Of a stretch of DNA of 64,000 nucleotides, positions 14,647-23,219 are shown in pieces. A model generated the notes under the pieces. The model was not told the origin of the DNA, did no database searches, and saw only the letters and a list, made by a program, of their open reading frames with translations. This DNA comes from Sphingobacterium nematocida (GTDB lineage: Bacteria > Bacteroidota > Bacteroidia > Sphingobacteriales > Sphingobacteriaceae): contig NZ_FUZF01000015.1 in the NCBI RefSeq assembly GCF_900168125.1, positions 83,132 through 147,131 on the forward strand. Direction: 5' to 3'. Within the stretch, counting starts at the first letter, position 1; each line of letters begins with the position of its first letter. The translations under genes and the position numbers were made by a program.

Positions 14647-15958
14647 ACTCACTTTCGATATAGACCACCTACGCAAGTATATCAATGGCGAATTATCTGC
14701 ACGAGAAATGCACGAAGTAGAACGTGCTGCTCATGAGGATGAGATGCTGACGGATATACTGATGGGAATGGAAATAGAGAAAGAGCAAGGATCGAATTCT
14801 ATACCACTGGACAGTATCCGCCAACAGATTAATCAGCGCACGCAACATCGAGGTATTAAGCGACCATTATGGCACAATCGATACCTGCAGATTGCTGCAT
14901 CGATCGTATTGTTAGCTACTGTAGGGATTTTGTTCTGGCACCAACAGGATAGCAGACCTACAACAGAGCAGGCCATCGCAAGTAAGTCTCCTGAATCAAT
15001 AAGTGCCCCTACACAGGCAGACATTCTGGAAGCAACAGCACATGATAGTACTAATCATGTGTTGGCGCATGCAACCCCTCAGCCCTCGACAACGCATCCG
15101 GAAAACACACAGAGTGAAGTACAAGCGTCTTCTGGAAATAGATCCCTCACTCCTCATGAAAAGCATATATTAGCGTATACGCCGGTGGAAAAGAATGTGG
15201 AGCTTTCGCAAGATATAGCTGGAACCTTAAACTTAGGACATCCAAAACACGAGAGCGATGTGATTATTATCAACACAGAAGCGACAGATAAATCAAACTT
15301 ATTGGCTTCCAACTCTAGAAAGCAGCTTCAGTCTAAAGTCCCTGACGCTCGGGTAAGTGTTAACCCGAATAATACGCCATCGGCAGCACAGATGAGAGCA
15401 AGGCTCAGTAATATGGGCTTAGATCCACAAACCAGCTTTATTTTGGGTCAGGTTATTGATCAACAATCTAGACAACCCCTTGCTGGAGCTGCTGTAAAAG
15501 ATCTTCAAAACGACAACGTGGTAGTCACCGATGCAGAGGGGCGTTTTGCATACGCTGCAAATAGCAAAAAGAACTTGGAAATTAATGCTAATGGCTACAA
15601 TGCAAGGGAAATTGCTGCTGAAAGTGGCGAACAAACTATCTTACTGTCCCCAAAAGAGACTAAACCAGAAGAAGTGAGTACCGGTAGCACTACCAAAATC
15701 ACTAGGAGCACACCTTCCGTAGGTTGGGAGAAATACCTGGCTTACCTTCATGAAGAAATCGCAAAACATACCAGCTCGAACTATACCTTTAACCTCCAAA
15801 TGGAATTGGATAAGAAAGGTACTCCGACTCGTATCTCTGTATTGAAGTCTTCTGACAAAACGTTAAATCCAAAAGTAATCTCTTTAGTAGAAAAGGGGCC
15901 ATCCTGGAAAAGAGGAACCGATTGGAAAAATATTTATCTGCAAATAAAATCCTTATAA
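14639..15958 (+). CDS. Anti-sigma-like membrane protein with carboxypeptidase-like and TonB-type domains
   Basis: 439 residues. The N-terminal ~60 residues ('DHLRKYINGELSAREMHEVE') resemble the cytoplasmic sigma-binding part of Bacteroidota anti-sigma proteins. One membrane helix follows at ~82-99 ('LQIAASIVLLATVGILFW'), then a long low-complexity Ser/Thr/Gln segment. A carboxypeptidase regulatory-like domain is at ~265-330 ('LGQVIDQQSRQPLAGAAVKD', 'GRFAYAANSKKNLEINANGY'). The C-terminal ~80 residues resemble a TonB C-terminal domain ('FNLQMELDKKGTPTRISVLK'). Start overlaps the sigma gene by 8 bases, so they are co-translated. The likely job is to hold the sigma factor and read an envelope cue; the cue is unknown. 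Confidence 0.72.
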   Translation: MRKLTFDIDHLRKYINGELSAREMHEVERAAHEDEMLTDILMGMEIEKEQGSNSIPLDSIRQQINQRTQHRGIKRPLWHNRYLQIAASIVLLATVGILFWHQQDSRPTTEQAIASKSPESISAPTQADILEATAHDSTNHVLAHATPQPSTTHPENTQSEVQASSGNRSLTPHEKHILAYTPVEKNVELSQDIAGTLNLGHPKHESDVIIINTEATDKSNLLASNSRKQLQSKVPDARVSVNPNNTPSAAQMRARLSNMGLDPQTSFILGQVIDQQSRQPLAGAAVKDLQNDNVVVTDAEGRFAYAANSKKNLEINANGYNAREIAAESGEQTILLSPKETKPEEVSTGSTTKITRSTPSVGWEKYLAYLHEEIAKHTSSNYTFNLQMELDKKGTPTRISVLKSSDKTLNPKVISLVEKGPSWKRGTDWKNIYLQIKSL

Positions 15959-15971
15959 ATATTTCTCAGAA

Positions 15972-16020
15972 GTCATTTCGAACAAGAGATAACAAAATGA
16001 AATCTATCGTTCGAAATGAC
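15972..16020. repeat. Small palindrome between convergent genes
   Basis: GTCATTTCGAA (15972-15982) and TTCGAAATGAC (16010-16020) form a perfect 11-bp stem, with GATAACAAAATGAAATC-type AT-rich sequence between. The ends match the arms of the palindromic family seen in the CRISPR region (compare H), so this is probably a short member. It may serve as a terminator for both flanking genes. Confidence 0.55.
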
Positions 16021-16029
16021 AATCGATTA

Positions 16030-16911
16030 TTATTGCTGAATCGTACTAAGTCGAATCGGTAAGGTGTAAGCAACCCGAACAGGAATTCCATTTTGGATAC
16101 CAGGGCTCCATTTCTTCGCCCTTTTCAAAAGCTTTATTGCCTGATCGCCGGTACCATAGCCCAAATCTTTGACGACCTCAAAAGAACTCAATCCACCATC
16201 TTTCTCAACCACAAAAGACACTTGAATAACTCCGGCGGCCTCATTATCGACAGCTGCCGACGGAAATTGATAATTTACAGCCACCCAATCCACAAATGCT
16301 TTCATTCCCCCCGGAGGCATAGGCATTATTTCTACCGACGTAAATGTACCATTCTCATCGCCTCCTCCCCCTGTCACATCTCCAATCGAACGACCGATGG
16401 AACCCCCATCTCGTTTTTCCTTACCAAACGTACCCTTAGGAATCAACGTCCCCCCTTTTTCACCCTTCATAGAAATTGCCGCAATCATCTTTTTGGGTGC
16501 TAAGGTCTCCGATGTAGCGATCACATCTTCTTTGACCGATGCCCGGTCTGTGGGATTAATTTCCGTAAATTTCACCAGATCGACAGCAGGCACATCCTGA
16601 GCTACTTGTTGCACATCTCCCTCTGTCTCTTTAGGCTTGACAATTTCCTCCTCTATTGGTAAGGAGTTATCAATCTCCACCACCGTCAGACTCATCTCAG
16701 GCGTTGGCTGATTCGACGTAATTTTCGGTGTAGGCTCAATGAAAGATAGGCCACACAGAGCAGCAACAATCAATACAACCCCGCCTAATGAAATCTGGAT
16801 CGCTTTCTCTCCAAAAAGTCTTAACTGATAGGCTCCATAAGCTTTGTTCCGACCAACAAAAACGACATCCATCCATTCTTTGTTGAAAATAACTGACTTT
16901 GAAAATAGCAT
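16030..16911 (-). CDS. tonB: TonB-family energy transducer
   Basis: 293 residues. The N-terminus 'NKEWMDVVFVGRNKAYGAYQ' and a membrane helix at ~40-57 ('ISLGGVVLIVAALCGLSF') are typical of Bacteroidota TonB. A Pro/Glu/Val-rich periplasmic spacer spans ~60-190. The C-terminal domain (~200-290) reads 'MPMPPGGMKAFVDWVAVNYQ', 'VIQVSFVVEKDGG', 'DLGYGTGDQAIKLLKRAKKW' and ends 'PVRVAYTLPIRL'. It transmits proton motive force from ExbB/ExbD to outer-membrane receptors, for instance the one at 17822-20491. exbB and exbD are not in the window. It converges on the anti-sigma-like gene. Confidence 0.88.
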   Translation of the reverse strand: MLFSKSVIFNKEWMDVVFVGRNKAYGAYQLRLFGEKAIQISLGGVVLIVAALCGLSFIEPTPKITSNQPTPEMSLTVVEIDNSLPIEEEIVKPKETEGDVQQVAQDVPAVDLVKFTEINPTDRASVKEDVIATSETLAPKKMIAAISMKGEKGGTLIPKGTFGKEKRDGGSIGRSIGDVTGGGGDENGTFTSVEIMPMPPGGMKAFVDWVAVNYQFPSAAVDNEAAGVIQVSFVVEKDGGLSSFEVVKDLGYGTGDQAIKLLKRAKKWSPGIQNGIPVRVAYTLPIRLSTIQQ

Positions 16912-17018
16912 AGCAATAAAATTAAAGGTTTATAACTCTGTTTAATGCTATGATGACCCGCTCTAGCTTTTTCCATAAAACTTTTTCCGAGGCTCTCTGT
17001 AATGGATAAATCCGTCAA

Positions 17019-17132
17019 TTATTGGACACGCGACATCAACTTGGTGTATACTTTAAGCAATAAAAGGGCTGCAAAAACTAGCCCTGCAATACCAGCTATA
17101 GCTACTAGCGGCTGATCAAAAAAATCCATCAT
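17019..17132 (-). CDS. Small single-span membrane protein (37 residues)
   Basis: ATG at 17132 (a second ATG follows directly), stop at 17019-17021. The product starts MMDFFDQPLVAIAGIAG, continues with LVFAALLLLKVY and ends TKLMSRVQ: one clear membrane helix with a short acidic N-terminus and basic C-terminus, the charge pattern of an inner-membrane peptide. It lies between the tonB gene and the HYC_CC_PP gene, on tonB's strand, about 110 bases before tonB. Too short for ordinary gene calling; function unknown. Confidence 0.55.
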   Translation of the reverse strand: MMDFFDQPLVAIAGIAGLVFAALLLLKVYTKLMSRVQ

Positions 17133-17213
17133 AATAATTAGATAAAGGTTAGCTAACACTAAGATAACAATAATGTTGCAGGTATATCATATTTTTTATC
17201 ATTTATTTTACTT

Positions 17214-17221
17214 TATATTTG
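17214..17221 (+). promoter_or_regulatory. -7 element of the HYC_CC_PP gene
   Basis: TATATTTG fits TAnnTTTG exactly. No good -33 TTG is seen 19-21 nt upstream. The transcription start predicted from it (~17227) is at the ATG at 17228, and the TTG at 17219 lies inside the element, which excludes it as start codon. Confidence 0.45.
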
Positions 17222-17227
17222 CCAGTA

Positions 17228-17653
17228 ATGAAAAGATTTCTAGCCCTATTAATATGTATAATCTACACCATAGTCTCTTTTGGAGGTTCAGTGTATATGC
17301 ATAATTGTTGTGGAGGAACATCGATCAGTATCTACGAAAAAACAGGGCATGATGCATGCCCACTATGCACAAAACACGAGGAGCAAAAATCCGACTCGGA
17401 GCACCATAATACATGCTCCGATGGTAAATGCAACGATGTAGAGATCAAAATAGATCAGCTAGCCAATAAGCTATTTTCTGGACACCCTCACTTTTCGGTA
17501 CACTTTGCACCTTCTATCCTTACACGGCTTTGGATCAACTCCAAGCCATTAGCTGTGGAAATAGAAAAAGAAAAGCTACCACTGAAAAACAGTTTTGTCT
17601 ATATAGACTCCTCTCCGCCCACCTTTCTATTGAATTGTATTTTTATAATTTAG
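17228..17653 (+). CDS. HYC_CC_PP family protein (metal-related, next to metal receptor)
   Basis: 141 residues from the ATG at 17228. A signal segment is followed by 'YMHNCCGGTS' and 'DACPLCTKHEEQ', with more Cys/His in 'EHHNTCSDGKCND' and a final 'SSPPTFLLN': the HYC, CC and PP marks that give the family its name. These small exported proteins are found next to TonB receptors for copper or other metals in Bacteroidota, as here, where the receptor gene begins 168 bases on. The Cys/His clusters suggest metal binding. A start at the TTG at 17219 would add three residues but falls in the promoter. Confidence 0.75.
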   Translation: MKRFLALLICIIYTIVSFGGSVYMHNCCGGTSISIYEKTGHDACPLCTKHEEQKSDSEHHNTCSDGKCNDVEIKIDQLANKLFSGHPHFSVHFAPSILTRLWINSKPLAVEIEKEKLPLKNSFVYIDSSPPTFLLNCIFII

Positions 17654-17821
17654 GATTGCCCCCCCTTATTTAGTTTGAGTACCGAAAGCTGTATCTCAAA
17701 TAACTACTTACATAACTGTGTCAAAGTAATATTTAGTCTATGCTAAGAATGTCTTTTTTAGGACAAAAACAGCTGGAGTAAACATTTCATTAGAACCAAT
17801 ACAAGGTTTAATTAATTTTAT

Positions 17822-20491
17822 ATGCGTACAATATTTAAAATAACGTCTTTAATTATATTTATATTCATGACGCAAGTCACCATTGCCCAAACAGATAGCA
17901 CGACTACATTTGAAGTCCCTGGAAACTGCGGCATGTGTAAAAAACGGATCGAAACAGCAGCGAAAATACAAGGTGTGGAATCTGCCGTTTGGGACCTAAA
18001 TACACACAAAATAACTACCAAATACAATTCAAAGCAAGTGAATCTAAAACAGATTCAACAAGCTATAGCTAAAGCTGGTCACGATACACCTTTAATCAAA
18101 GCAGCGGATGACGTCTACGCTAAACTCCATGAATGTTGTCTGTATGAGCGATTAGGCGACGGTAAAGAAGAAAAACATGACCAGGAGGATCATAGTGGAC
18201 ATAATCACGATGACCACGCTGGGCATAATCATGATGACCATGCGGGACATAATCATGATAATAAAAAAGGAGGAACGAGAGCTGAACAAGAACACCATGA
18301 CCACGATCATATCGTAACTGGCGTCGTGGTAAATGAAGATGGTAAAGCAGAAATGACCCCTATCGCTGGTGTTAATATTAAATGGTTAGAGGCGCCAGAA
18401 AAACAAACAACCAGTAATGACAACGGTGTATTCAAAATTAAACATGAAAAAGGGTATAAACATTTAGTTTTCTCTCATTCAGGAATGACTCCCGACACCG
18501 TAGAGGTTAAAGATTTACATGAAGTTTTGATAATCCACTCAAAAGATAATGTATTGTCTGAAGTAGTGGTATCACGCAGCAGAAAATCAACTTATATCAA
18601 TAAGCTTGACCCAATGCGTAAAGAGATTTTAACGACAAAAGAACTTTTCAAAGCTGCTTGTTGTGATCTTAGTGAAAGTTTTTCGACAAATGCTTCCGTA
18701 GATGTAGTGAGTAATGACGCAGTAACAGGCAGTAAGCAGATACAGATGCTAGGACTTAGCGGTATCTACACACAACTTACAGTTGAAGGTTTGCCGGGAC
18801 CTCGTGGTTTTGCTACTCCTTTAGGACTTAACAGCATCGCTGGAACCTGGATCAATTCCATTGAAATATCTAAAGGAATCGGCTCTGTAGTAAATGGGTT
18901 TGAAAACATGGCCGGACAAATCAACGTAGAATTGAAAAAACCGCACGATTCAGACAAATTATTTTTCAATGCCTATGCCAATAATATGGGACGTACAGAC
19001 GTAAACTTAAACTTGGCTCAAAAACTCAATGACAAATGGTCTGTGGGATTCTTATTACACGATAACTTCATGTACAATAAAAACATGAACTATAGCGACA
19101 ATGGCTTTAGAGATGTTCCTGTAGGAAACCTATTTTCGGGCATTAATAGATGGCATTATGAAGATGGTAAGGGGGTAATTGCACAATTTGGTGTCAAATA
19201 TCTAAAAGATGATCGCACGGGAGGGCAGACCGACTTTAACAAATCCACCGACAAAGGAACAACAAACCGCTATGGTCTAGGTTTTGACAATCAGCGCATT
19301 GAAGGTTTCGCTAAAATCGGATATGTATTTCCAGAAAACAGACTGAGAAGTATCGGCTTACAGTTGTCAGGATCAAACTATAAGCAAGATAGCTATTTCG
19401 GGCTTACCAACTATCTGAGTAAACAAAGTAGCGGATATGCTAATCTTATTTTTCAAGATGTAATAGGTTCGGTCGCTCATAAATATAAAGTCGGAGCATC
19501 GGTATCGTATGACGATTACAACGAAACGGTCAACACCTTCAATTTTAAAAGAAAAGAGGCTGTAACAGGAGCATTCGCAGAATATACGTACAGTCCTGCC
19601 GAAAACTTTGACGCTGTATTGGGATTACGCCAAGATTACAATTCTTTATATGGCTGGTTTACTACGCCTAGAGCTGTGGTACGATACGCTCCTACATCGA
19701 CAACGACACTTCGTCTTAGCTCAGGAAGAGGTCAGCGTACCGCAAATATTTTCGCAGAAAATATGAGCATCTTTGCTTCTAGCCGTACCATCGATTTTGC
19801 TTCTTTAGCAAATCAAAATAATGCTTATGGATTAAAACCCGAAGTATCGTGGAATACAGGTTTGACATTCGACCAAAACTTTCAATTGTTTGGAAGAGAG
19901 GCTGGCGTTTCGGTAGAATTGTTTCACAACAATTTCCAGGACCAAGTTGTTATCGATTTCGAAGACGCTAGGACTGTTTCCTTCTATAATTTGGATGGAA
20001 AATCATTCTCAAACAGTTTGCAAACAGAGCTACGTTTTATGCCGGCTCAGCACTTTGAAGCACGCTTTGCATACCGCCTATTGGACGTACAGACAGACTA
20101 TGCAAATGGTCGCTTACAAAAGCCATTGACTGCAAAACATAGAGGCTTTATGAATCTAGCTTACAACCTACACAGTGGCTGGTCATTTGACTATACATTA
20201 AATGTCGTTGGAGAAAAAAGAATGCCATCGACGGCAGCCAACCCTGTAGAATTTCAGTTAGCATCGCACTCGAAAGGCTATGTAACGATGAATGCGCAGG
20301 TCAGCAAAACTTTAGGTAGAAACAAAAACTTTGATATCTATATCGGAGGAGAGAATCTTGGCAACTATTACCAAAAAGATCCAATCCTTGGTTTTGACCA
20401 ACCATTCGGACAATACTTTGACACCAATCTATTGTGGGGACCACTAACGGGTAGAATGTTCTACTCGGGGGTAAGGTACCATATCAAATAA
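17822..20491 (+). CDS. TonB-dependent receptor with N-terminal heavy-metal (HMA) domain and His-rich linker
   Basis: 889 residues. Signal peptide to ~22. Residues ~28-95 are a heavy-metal-associated domain with the metal pair Cys36/Cys39 in 'GNCGMCKKR'. Residues ~120-165 are a histidine-rich linker with tandem 'DDHAGHNHD' units. Residues ~165-245 are a carboxypeptidase-like domain ('TPIAGVNIKWLEAPEKQTTS'). Then come the plug ('KQIQMLGLSGIYTQLTVEGL', ending 'GFENMAGQINVELKKP') and a beta-barrel reaching the C-terminus ('MFYSGVRYHIK'). The layout points to uptake or sensing of a metal such as copper or zinc across the outer membrane, with HMA and His-rich parts as periplasmic metal binders. Its substrate is inferred from these domains and the HYC_CC_PP neighbour. 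Confidence 0.88.
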   Translation: MRTIFKITSLIIFIFMTQVTIAQTDSTTTFEVPGNCGMCKKRIETAAKIQGVESAVWDLNTHKITTKYNSKQVNLKQIQQAIAKAGHDTPLIKAADDVYAKLHECCLYERLGDGKEEKHDQEDHSGHNHDDHAGHNHDDHAGHNHDNKKGGTRAEQEHHDHDHIVTGVVVNEDGKAEMTPIAGVNIKWLEAPEKQTTSNDNGVFKIKHEKGYKHLVFSHSGMTPDTVEVKDLHEVLIIHSKDNVLSEVVVSRSRKSTYINKLDPMRKEILTTKELFKAACCDLSESFSTNASVDVVSNDAVTGSKQIQMLGLSGIYTQLTVEGLPGPRGFATPLGLNSIAGTWINSIEISKGIGSVVNGFENMAGQINVELKKPHDSDKLFFNAYANNMGRTDVNLNLAQKLNDKWSVGFLLHDNFMYNKNMNYSDNGFRDVPVGNLFSGINRWHYEDGKGVIAQFGVKYLKDDRTGGQTDFNKSTDKGTTNRYGLGFDNQRIEGFAKIGYVFPENRLRSIGLQLSGSNYKQDSYFGLTNYLSKQSSGYANLIFQDVIGSVAHKYKVGASVSYDDYNETVNTFNFKRKEAVTGAFAEYTYSPAENFDAVLGLRQDYNSLYGWFTTPRAVVRYAPTSTTTLRLSSGRGQRTANIFAENMSIFASSRTIDFASLANQNNAYGLKPEVSWNTGLTFDQNFQLFGREAGVSVELFHNNFQDQVVIDFEDARTVSFYNLDGKSFSNSLQTELRFMPAQHFEARFAYRLLDVQTDYANGRLQKPLTAKHRGFMNLAYNLHSGWSFDYTLNVVGEKRMPSTAANPVEFQLASHSKGYVTMNAQVSKTLGRNKNFDIYIGGENLGNYYQKDPILGFDQPFGQYFDTNLLWGPLTGRMFYSGVRYHIK

Positions 20492-20492
20492 T

Positions 20493-20523
20493 AAAAAAGG
20501 CGGTTTTTAAAACCGCCTTTTTT
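20493..20523. terminator. Bidirectional terminator between receptor gene and maf
   Basis: AAAAAGGCGGTTTT, 2-nt loop, AAACCGCCTTTTT, with T runs on both strands; it serves both convergent genes. Confidence 0.85.
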
Positions 20524-20524
20524 A

Positions 20525-21121
20525 TTATTTGATTAACATTTGTTTGAGTTCGCTATAAAGATGGCTCGTAGGGAGTCCTACCACATTTTCAAAAGCACCT
20601 TCAATAGAATCCACACCTATACGTCCAATCCATTCCTGGATACCATAAGATCCCGCCTTGTCGTAAGGTTTATATTTATCCAGATAATAGTCTATCTCAG
20701 CGACTTCTAATGACCTGAACCGTACCACAGTCATACTGGTAAAGCTTTTTACCTCTCCACGATAGGCTATTGCCACTCCCGTATAAACGAGATGTGATCC
20801 TCCACTCAAAGTCATCAAAACTTTTCTTGCCTCCGCTGCATCTTTTGGTTTGCCAAGAACCCTATCCGCGTTGTCTACAACAACAGTATCTGCCGTAATA
20901 ACGACATGATCATAAAATTCGGAATCGGAAAAAGCTCCAATTTTTTCTAGCGCTATGTATTCGGCAGCATCTCTTGACTCAATATGCGAGGGCACCACTT
21001 CTTCTATCTCTCGTACCAACACCTCAAACTTCAAATCCAATGACGCCAAGAGTTCTCTTCGTCGTGGTGATTGGGATCCCAATATAACCGGGATCGATTG
21101 CATAACGTCTGCTAACAACAT
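20525..21121 (-). CDS. maf: Maf-type nucleoside triphosphate pyrophosphatase
   Basis: 198 residues. Maf enzymes hydrolyse non-standard or modified nucleotides (dTTP/UTP or m7GTP type) to the monophosphate. Visible marks: 'ILGSQSPRRRELLASL' (P-loop-like start), 'VITADTVVVDNADRVLGKPK', 'SGGSHLVYTGVAI', and 'YDKAGSYGIQEWIGR', all in the usual order and length. The ATG at 21121 is one base after the stop of kdsC; Met7 (21103) fits the usual Maf N-terminus better and may be the real start. It forms an operon with kdsC. Confidence 0.93.
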   Translation of the reverse strand: MLLADVMQSIPVILGSQSPRRRELLASLDLKFEVLVREIEEVVPSHIESRDAAEYIALEKIGAFSDSEFYDHVVITADTVVVDNADRVLGKPKDAAEARKVLMTLSGGSHLVYTGVAIAYRGEVKSFTSMTVVRFRSLEVAEIDYYLDKYKPYDKAGSYGIQEWIGRIGVDSIEGAFENVVGLPTSHLYSELKQMLIK

Positions 21122-21122
21122 A

Positions 21123-21641
21123 TTAAATACTCTTTATAAAAACATCGGAATGCCATTTATCCTGAAGTCGCAAAATCTTTTCGATGATCTCACGGACGAC
21201 CCCTTCTCCTCCTTTTTTGGAAGAGACATAGTGACTGAGCTTTTTAATATCTTCGACAGCATCCGCTGGTGCAATGGCGGCCCCTACCTGCTGCATACAG
21301 GTATAGTCAGGCATATCGTCGCCAATAAATGCGATCTCGCCAAAACTTAGCCCATAGCGATTCGCCAGATCCTGCAACAGCCCTAATTTGTCAGACACCC
21401 CTAAATGTACCTCCGATACCCGAAGTCCCTCCATGCGGCTCAAAACTCCCTGAGAACGCCCTCCTGTAATCACAAAAATCAATAATCCTTGTTTTACAGC
21501 GTATTGAATGGCGTAGCCGTCCTTCACATTAAATGTACGTAGCTGATCGCCACTTTCATTAACTAAGATATCACCATTTGTCAGGACACCATCGACATCC
21601 AGAACGACACATTTCGTATTTTTCAGTGTTGAATAAATCAT
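21123..21641 (-). CDS. kdsC: KdsC-type HAD phosphatase (KDO 8-phosphate phosphatase)
   Basis: 172 residues. It removes phosphate from 3-deoxy-D-manno-octulosonate 8-phosphate in lipid A core synthesis. The HAD nucleophile motif is 'VVLDVDGVLTNG', motif II is 'VITGGRS', the lysine region is 'GVSDKLGLL' and the acid motif is 'FIGDDMPDY'. It is of the short, capless C0 type that forms tetramers, like KdsC and YrbI. Followed one base later by maf. Other sugar-acid phosphates are possible substrates. Confidence 0.88.
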   Translation of the reverse strand: MIYSTLKNTKCVVLDVDGVLTNGDILVNESGDQLRTFNVKDGYAIQYAVKQGLLIFVITGGRSQGVLSRMEGLRVSEVHLGVSDKLGLLQDLANRYGLSFGEIAFIGDDMPDYTCMQQVGAAIAPADAVEDIKKLSHYVSSKKGGEGVVREIIEKILRLQDKWHSDVFIKSI

Positions 21642-21783
21642 AATAAACGCAAAGGTAAAGATTAAATCATATATGCTAAATCGTTTATTTACTCATAGTC
21701 GCCACAGATTTATCGAGATAAACCAGAAACATCAAGAATTTGTCACAAAGTAGTTGTTTTCGCAACTTTTTTCACCAAAAGTA

Positions 21784-21814
21784 TTGACTCCTATCGTTTC
21801 TTGACGTAACTTTG
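21784..21814 (+). promoter_or_regulatory. Strong promoter match without a downstream gene
   Basis: TTG at 21784-21786, 20 nt, TAACTTTG at 21807-21814: a full Bacteroidota consensus on the + strand. The next + strand gene starts 1.4 kb on, and a terminator lies 80 bases downstream, so it points to a small RNA. Confidence 0.6.
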
Positions 21815-21819
21815 TGTTA

Positions 21820-21927
21820 ACAATTCGGAAATATAATGAGTTGTTTATAAAATAGTCTTTTCATAATTTAGGTTTATAATTGGTTAGTAGCAAACCTTGG
21901 CGCCCATCGTCAAGGTTTTGTTTTTTT
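21820..21927 (+). ncRNA. Candidate small RNA of about 107 nt
   Basis: It is bounded by the promoter at 21784-21814 and an intrinsic terminator at 21892-21927 (stem AAACCTTG with CAAGGTTT, 11-nt loop, then eight T within nine bases). The body is AT-rich and holds only a five-codon frame. I do not recognise a known family. It sits between kdsC and floA, both on the other strand, so it is not a leader of either gene. Confidence 0.5.
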
Positions 21928-21960
21928 CTAAAAAGCTCAAACCCTACCGACCTAAAGTAA

Positions 21961-22072
21961 AACTTTCATGATCCAAAGGAATCATGAAAGTTCTTGATAT
22001 CCTTAAGGACAAACACTTTCAAAAAAAATGTCTTCATTCCGATCTCAAAAAGCAGCCATCGGAATGAAGACA
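21961..22072 (-). terminator. Tandem hairpins downstream of floA
   Basis: First hairpin on the floA strand: a perfect 15-bp stem, 22029-22043 with 22058-22072 (ATCGGAATGAAGACA type), followed by eight U in that strand. The second is a perfect 12-bp stem at 21961-21972 with 21981-21992, with a weak U tract. The first alone is a convincing terminator; the second may be a backup. Confidence 0.75.
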
Positions 22073-22091
22073 TCATTAAACAACACAAATC

Positions 22092-23075
22092 TTACGATTT
22101 ACCCTTATCATTTCCTTTCGGATTGGATATAGAAGAACGCATATCTGTGTCGGCCTGAATATTCTGCATTTTGTAATAATCCATCACCCCCAAGTTACCA
22201 CTGCGGAAAGCTTCCGCCATAGCTAAAGGTACCTGAGCTTCCGCTTCGATAACCTTAGCCTTCGCTTCCTGCGCCTTGGCTTTCATCTCCTGCTCATTCG
22301 CTACTGCCATCGCTCTACGCTCTTCGGCGCGCGCGTTAGCTACCTTAAGATCTGCCTCGGCCTGATCGGTCTGTAGCTTTGCTCCTACGTTTTCGCCGAT
22401 ATCAATATCAGCAATATCAATTGATAATATCTCGAATGCCGTACCAGAATCCAATCCTTTGGACAATACAGTTTTCGAAATACGATCAGGATTCTCTAGC
22501 ACTTCCTTATGATTAGCCGAAGAACCGATCGTCGTAACGATACCTTCACCAACACGGGCAAGAATAGTCTCCTCTCCTGCTCCACCGACTAATTGATTGA
22601 TATTAGCACGTACAGTAACCCGGGCTTTGGCAATCAATTGAATACCGTCTTTGGCAACAGCAGCCACAGGAGGAGTATTAATAACCTGCGGATTAACAGA
22701 AAGCTGAACCGCATCGAAGACGTCACGCCCAGCCAAATCGATAGCAGTCGCCAGTTTAAAATCCAAAGGAATATTAGCCTTATCAGCTGAAATTAACGCT
22801 TTGATTACTTTATTGACATTGCCACCAGCAAGATAGTGCGTCTCTATATCGTTAGTACTGATGCGTAATCCGGCCTTGGTAGAAGTGATCATCGCATTGG
22901 TAACCAATGCTGGTGACACCTTACGCAAGCGCATTAACACCAAATTCAAAAGACTAATCCGTACATTAGACAATTGTGCTGTAAACCACAGGTTAACAGG
23001 CAACAAATAGAACAGAAAAAAAAGGGCTATAACAGCACCGATGATGGTTAAAATTAAAGATACGTCTGGATTCAT
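22092..23075 (-). CDS. floA: Flotillin-like protein FloA
   Basis: 327 residues. It organises membrane microdomains. An N-terminal membrane segment ('IIGAVIALFFLFYLLPVN') is followed by the UPF0365/FloA core ('VRISLLNLVLMRLRKVSPAL', 'NPQVINTPPVAAVAKDGIQL', 'KARVTVRANINQLVGGAGEE') and an Ala/Glu-rich coiled coil ('ANARAEERRAMAVANEQEM'), then 'MDYYKMQNIQADTDMR', the usual C-terminal mark. Length matches the family (~330). It stands alone with its own terminator. Confidence 0.93.
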   Translation of the reverse strand: MNPDVSLILTIIGAVIALFFLFYLLPVNLWFTAQLSNVRISLLNLVLMRLRKVSPALVTNAMITSTKAGLRISTNDIETHYLAGGNVNKVIKALISADKANIPLDFKLATAIDLAGRDVFDAVQLSVNPQVINTPPVAAVAKDGIQLIAKARVTVRANINQLVGGAGEETILARVGEGIVTTIGSSANHKEVLENPDRISKTVLSKGLDSGTAFEILSIDIADIDIGENVGAKLQTDQAEADLKVANARAEERRAMAVANEQEMKAKAQEAKAKVIEAEAQVPLAMAEAFRSGNLGVMDYYKMQNIQADTDMRSSISNPKGNDKGKS

Positions 23076-23186
23076 ATATTAAAATTAAAAAAATAGCTTT
23101 TTAAAGATATTAATTTATTTTAATTTTCTGTGCATTATTGTGCTTTATATTATTAACAATACGTATAAAGAAATTAAACTATTATA

Positions 23187-23194
23187 TACCTTTG
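23187..23194 (+). promoter_or_regulatory. -7 element upstream of the hybrid kinase operon
   Basis: TACCTTTG fits TAnnTTTG; expected start about 23201, 19 nt before the ATG. The -33 region has no TTG, so the promoter may need help or be weak. Confidence 0.4.
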
Positions 23195-23219
23195 TATACA
23201 TCTAACCTAATCCTACTGG

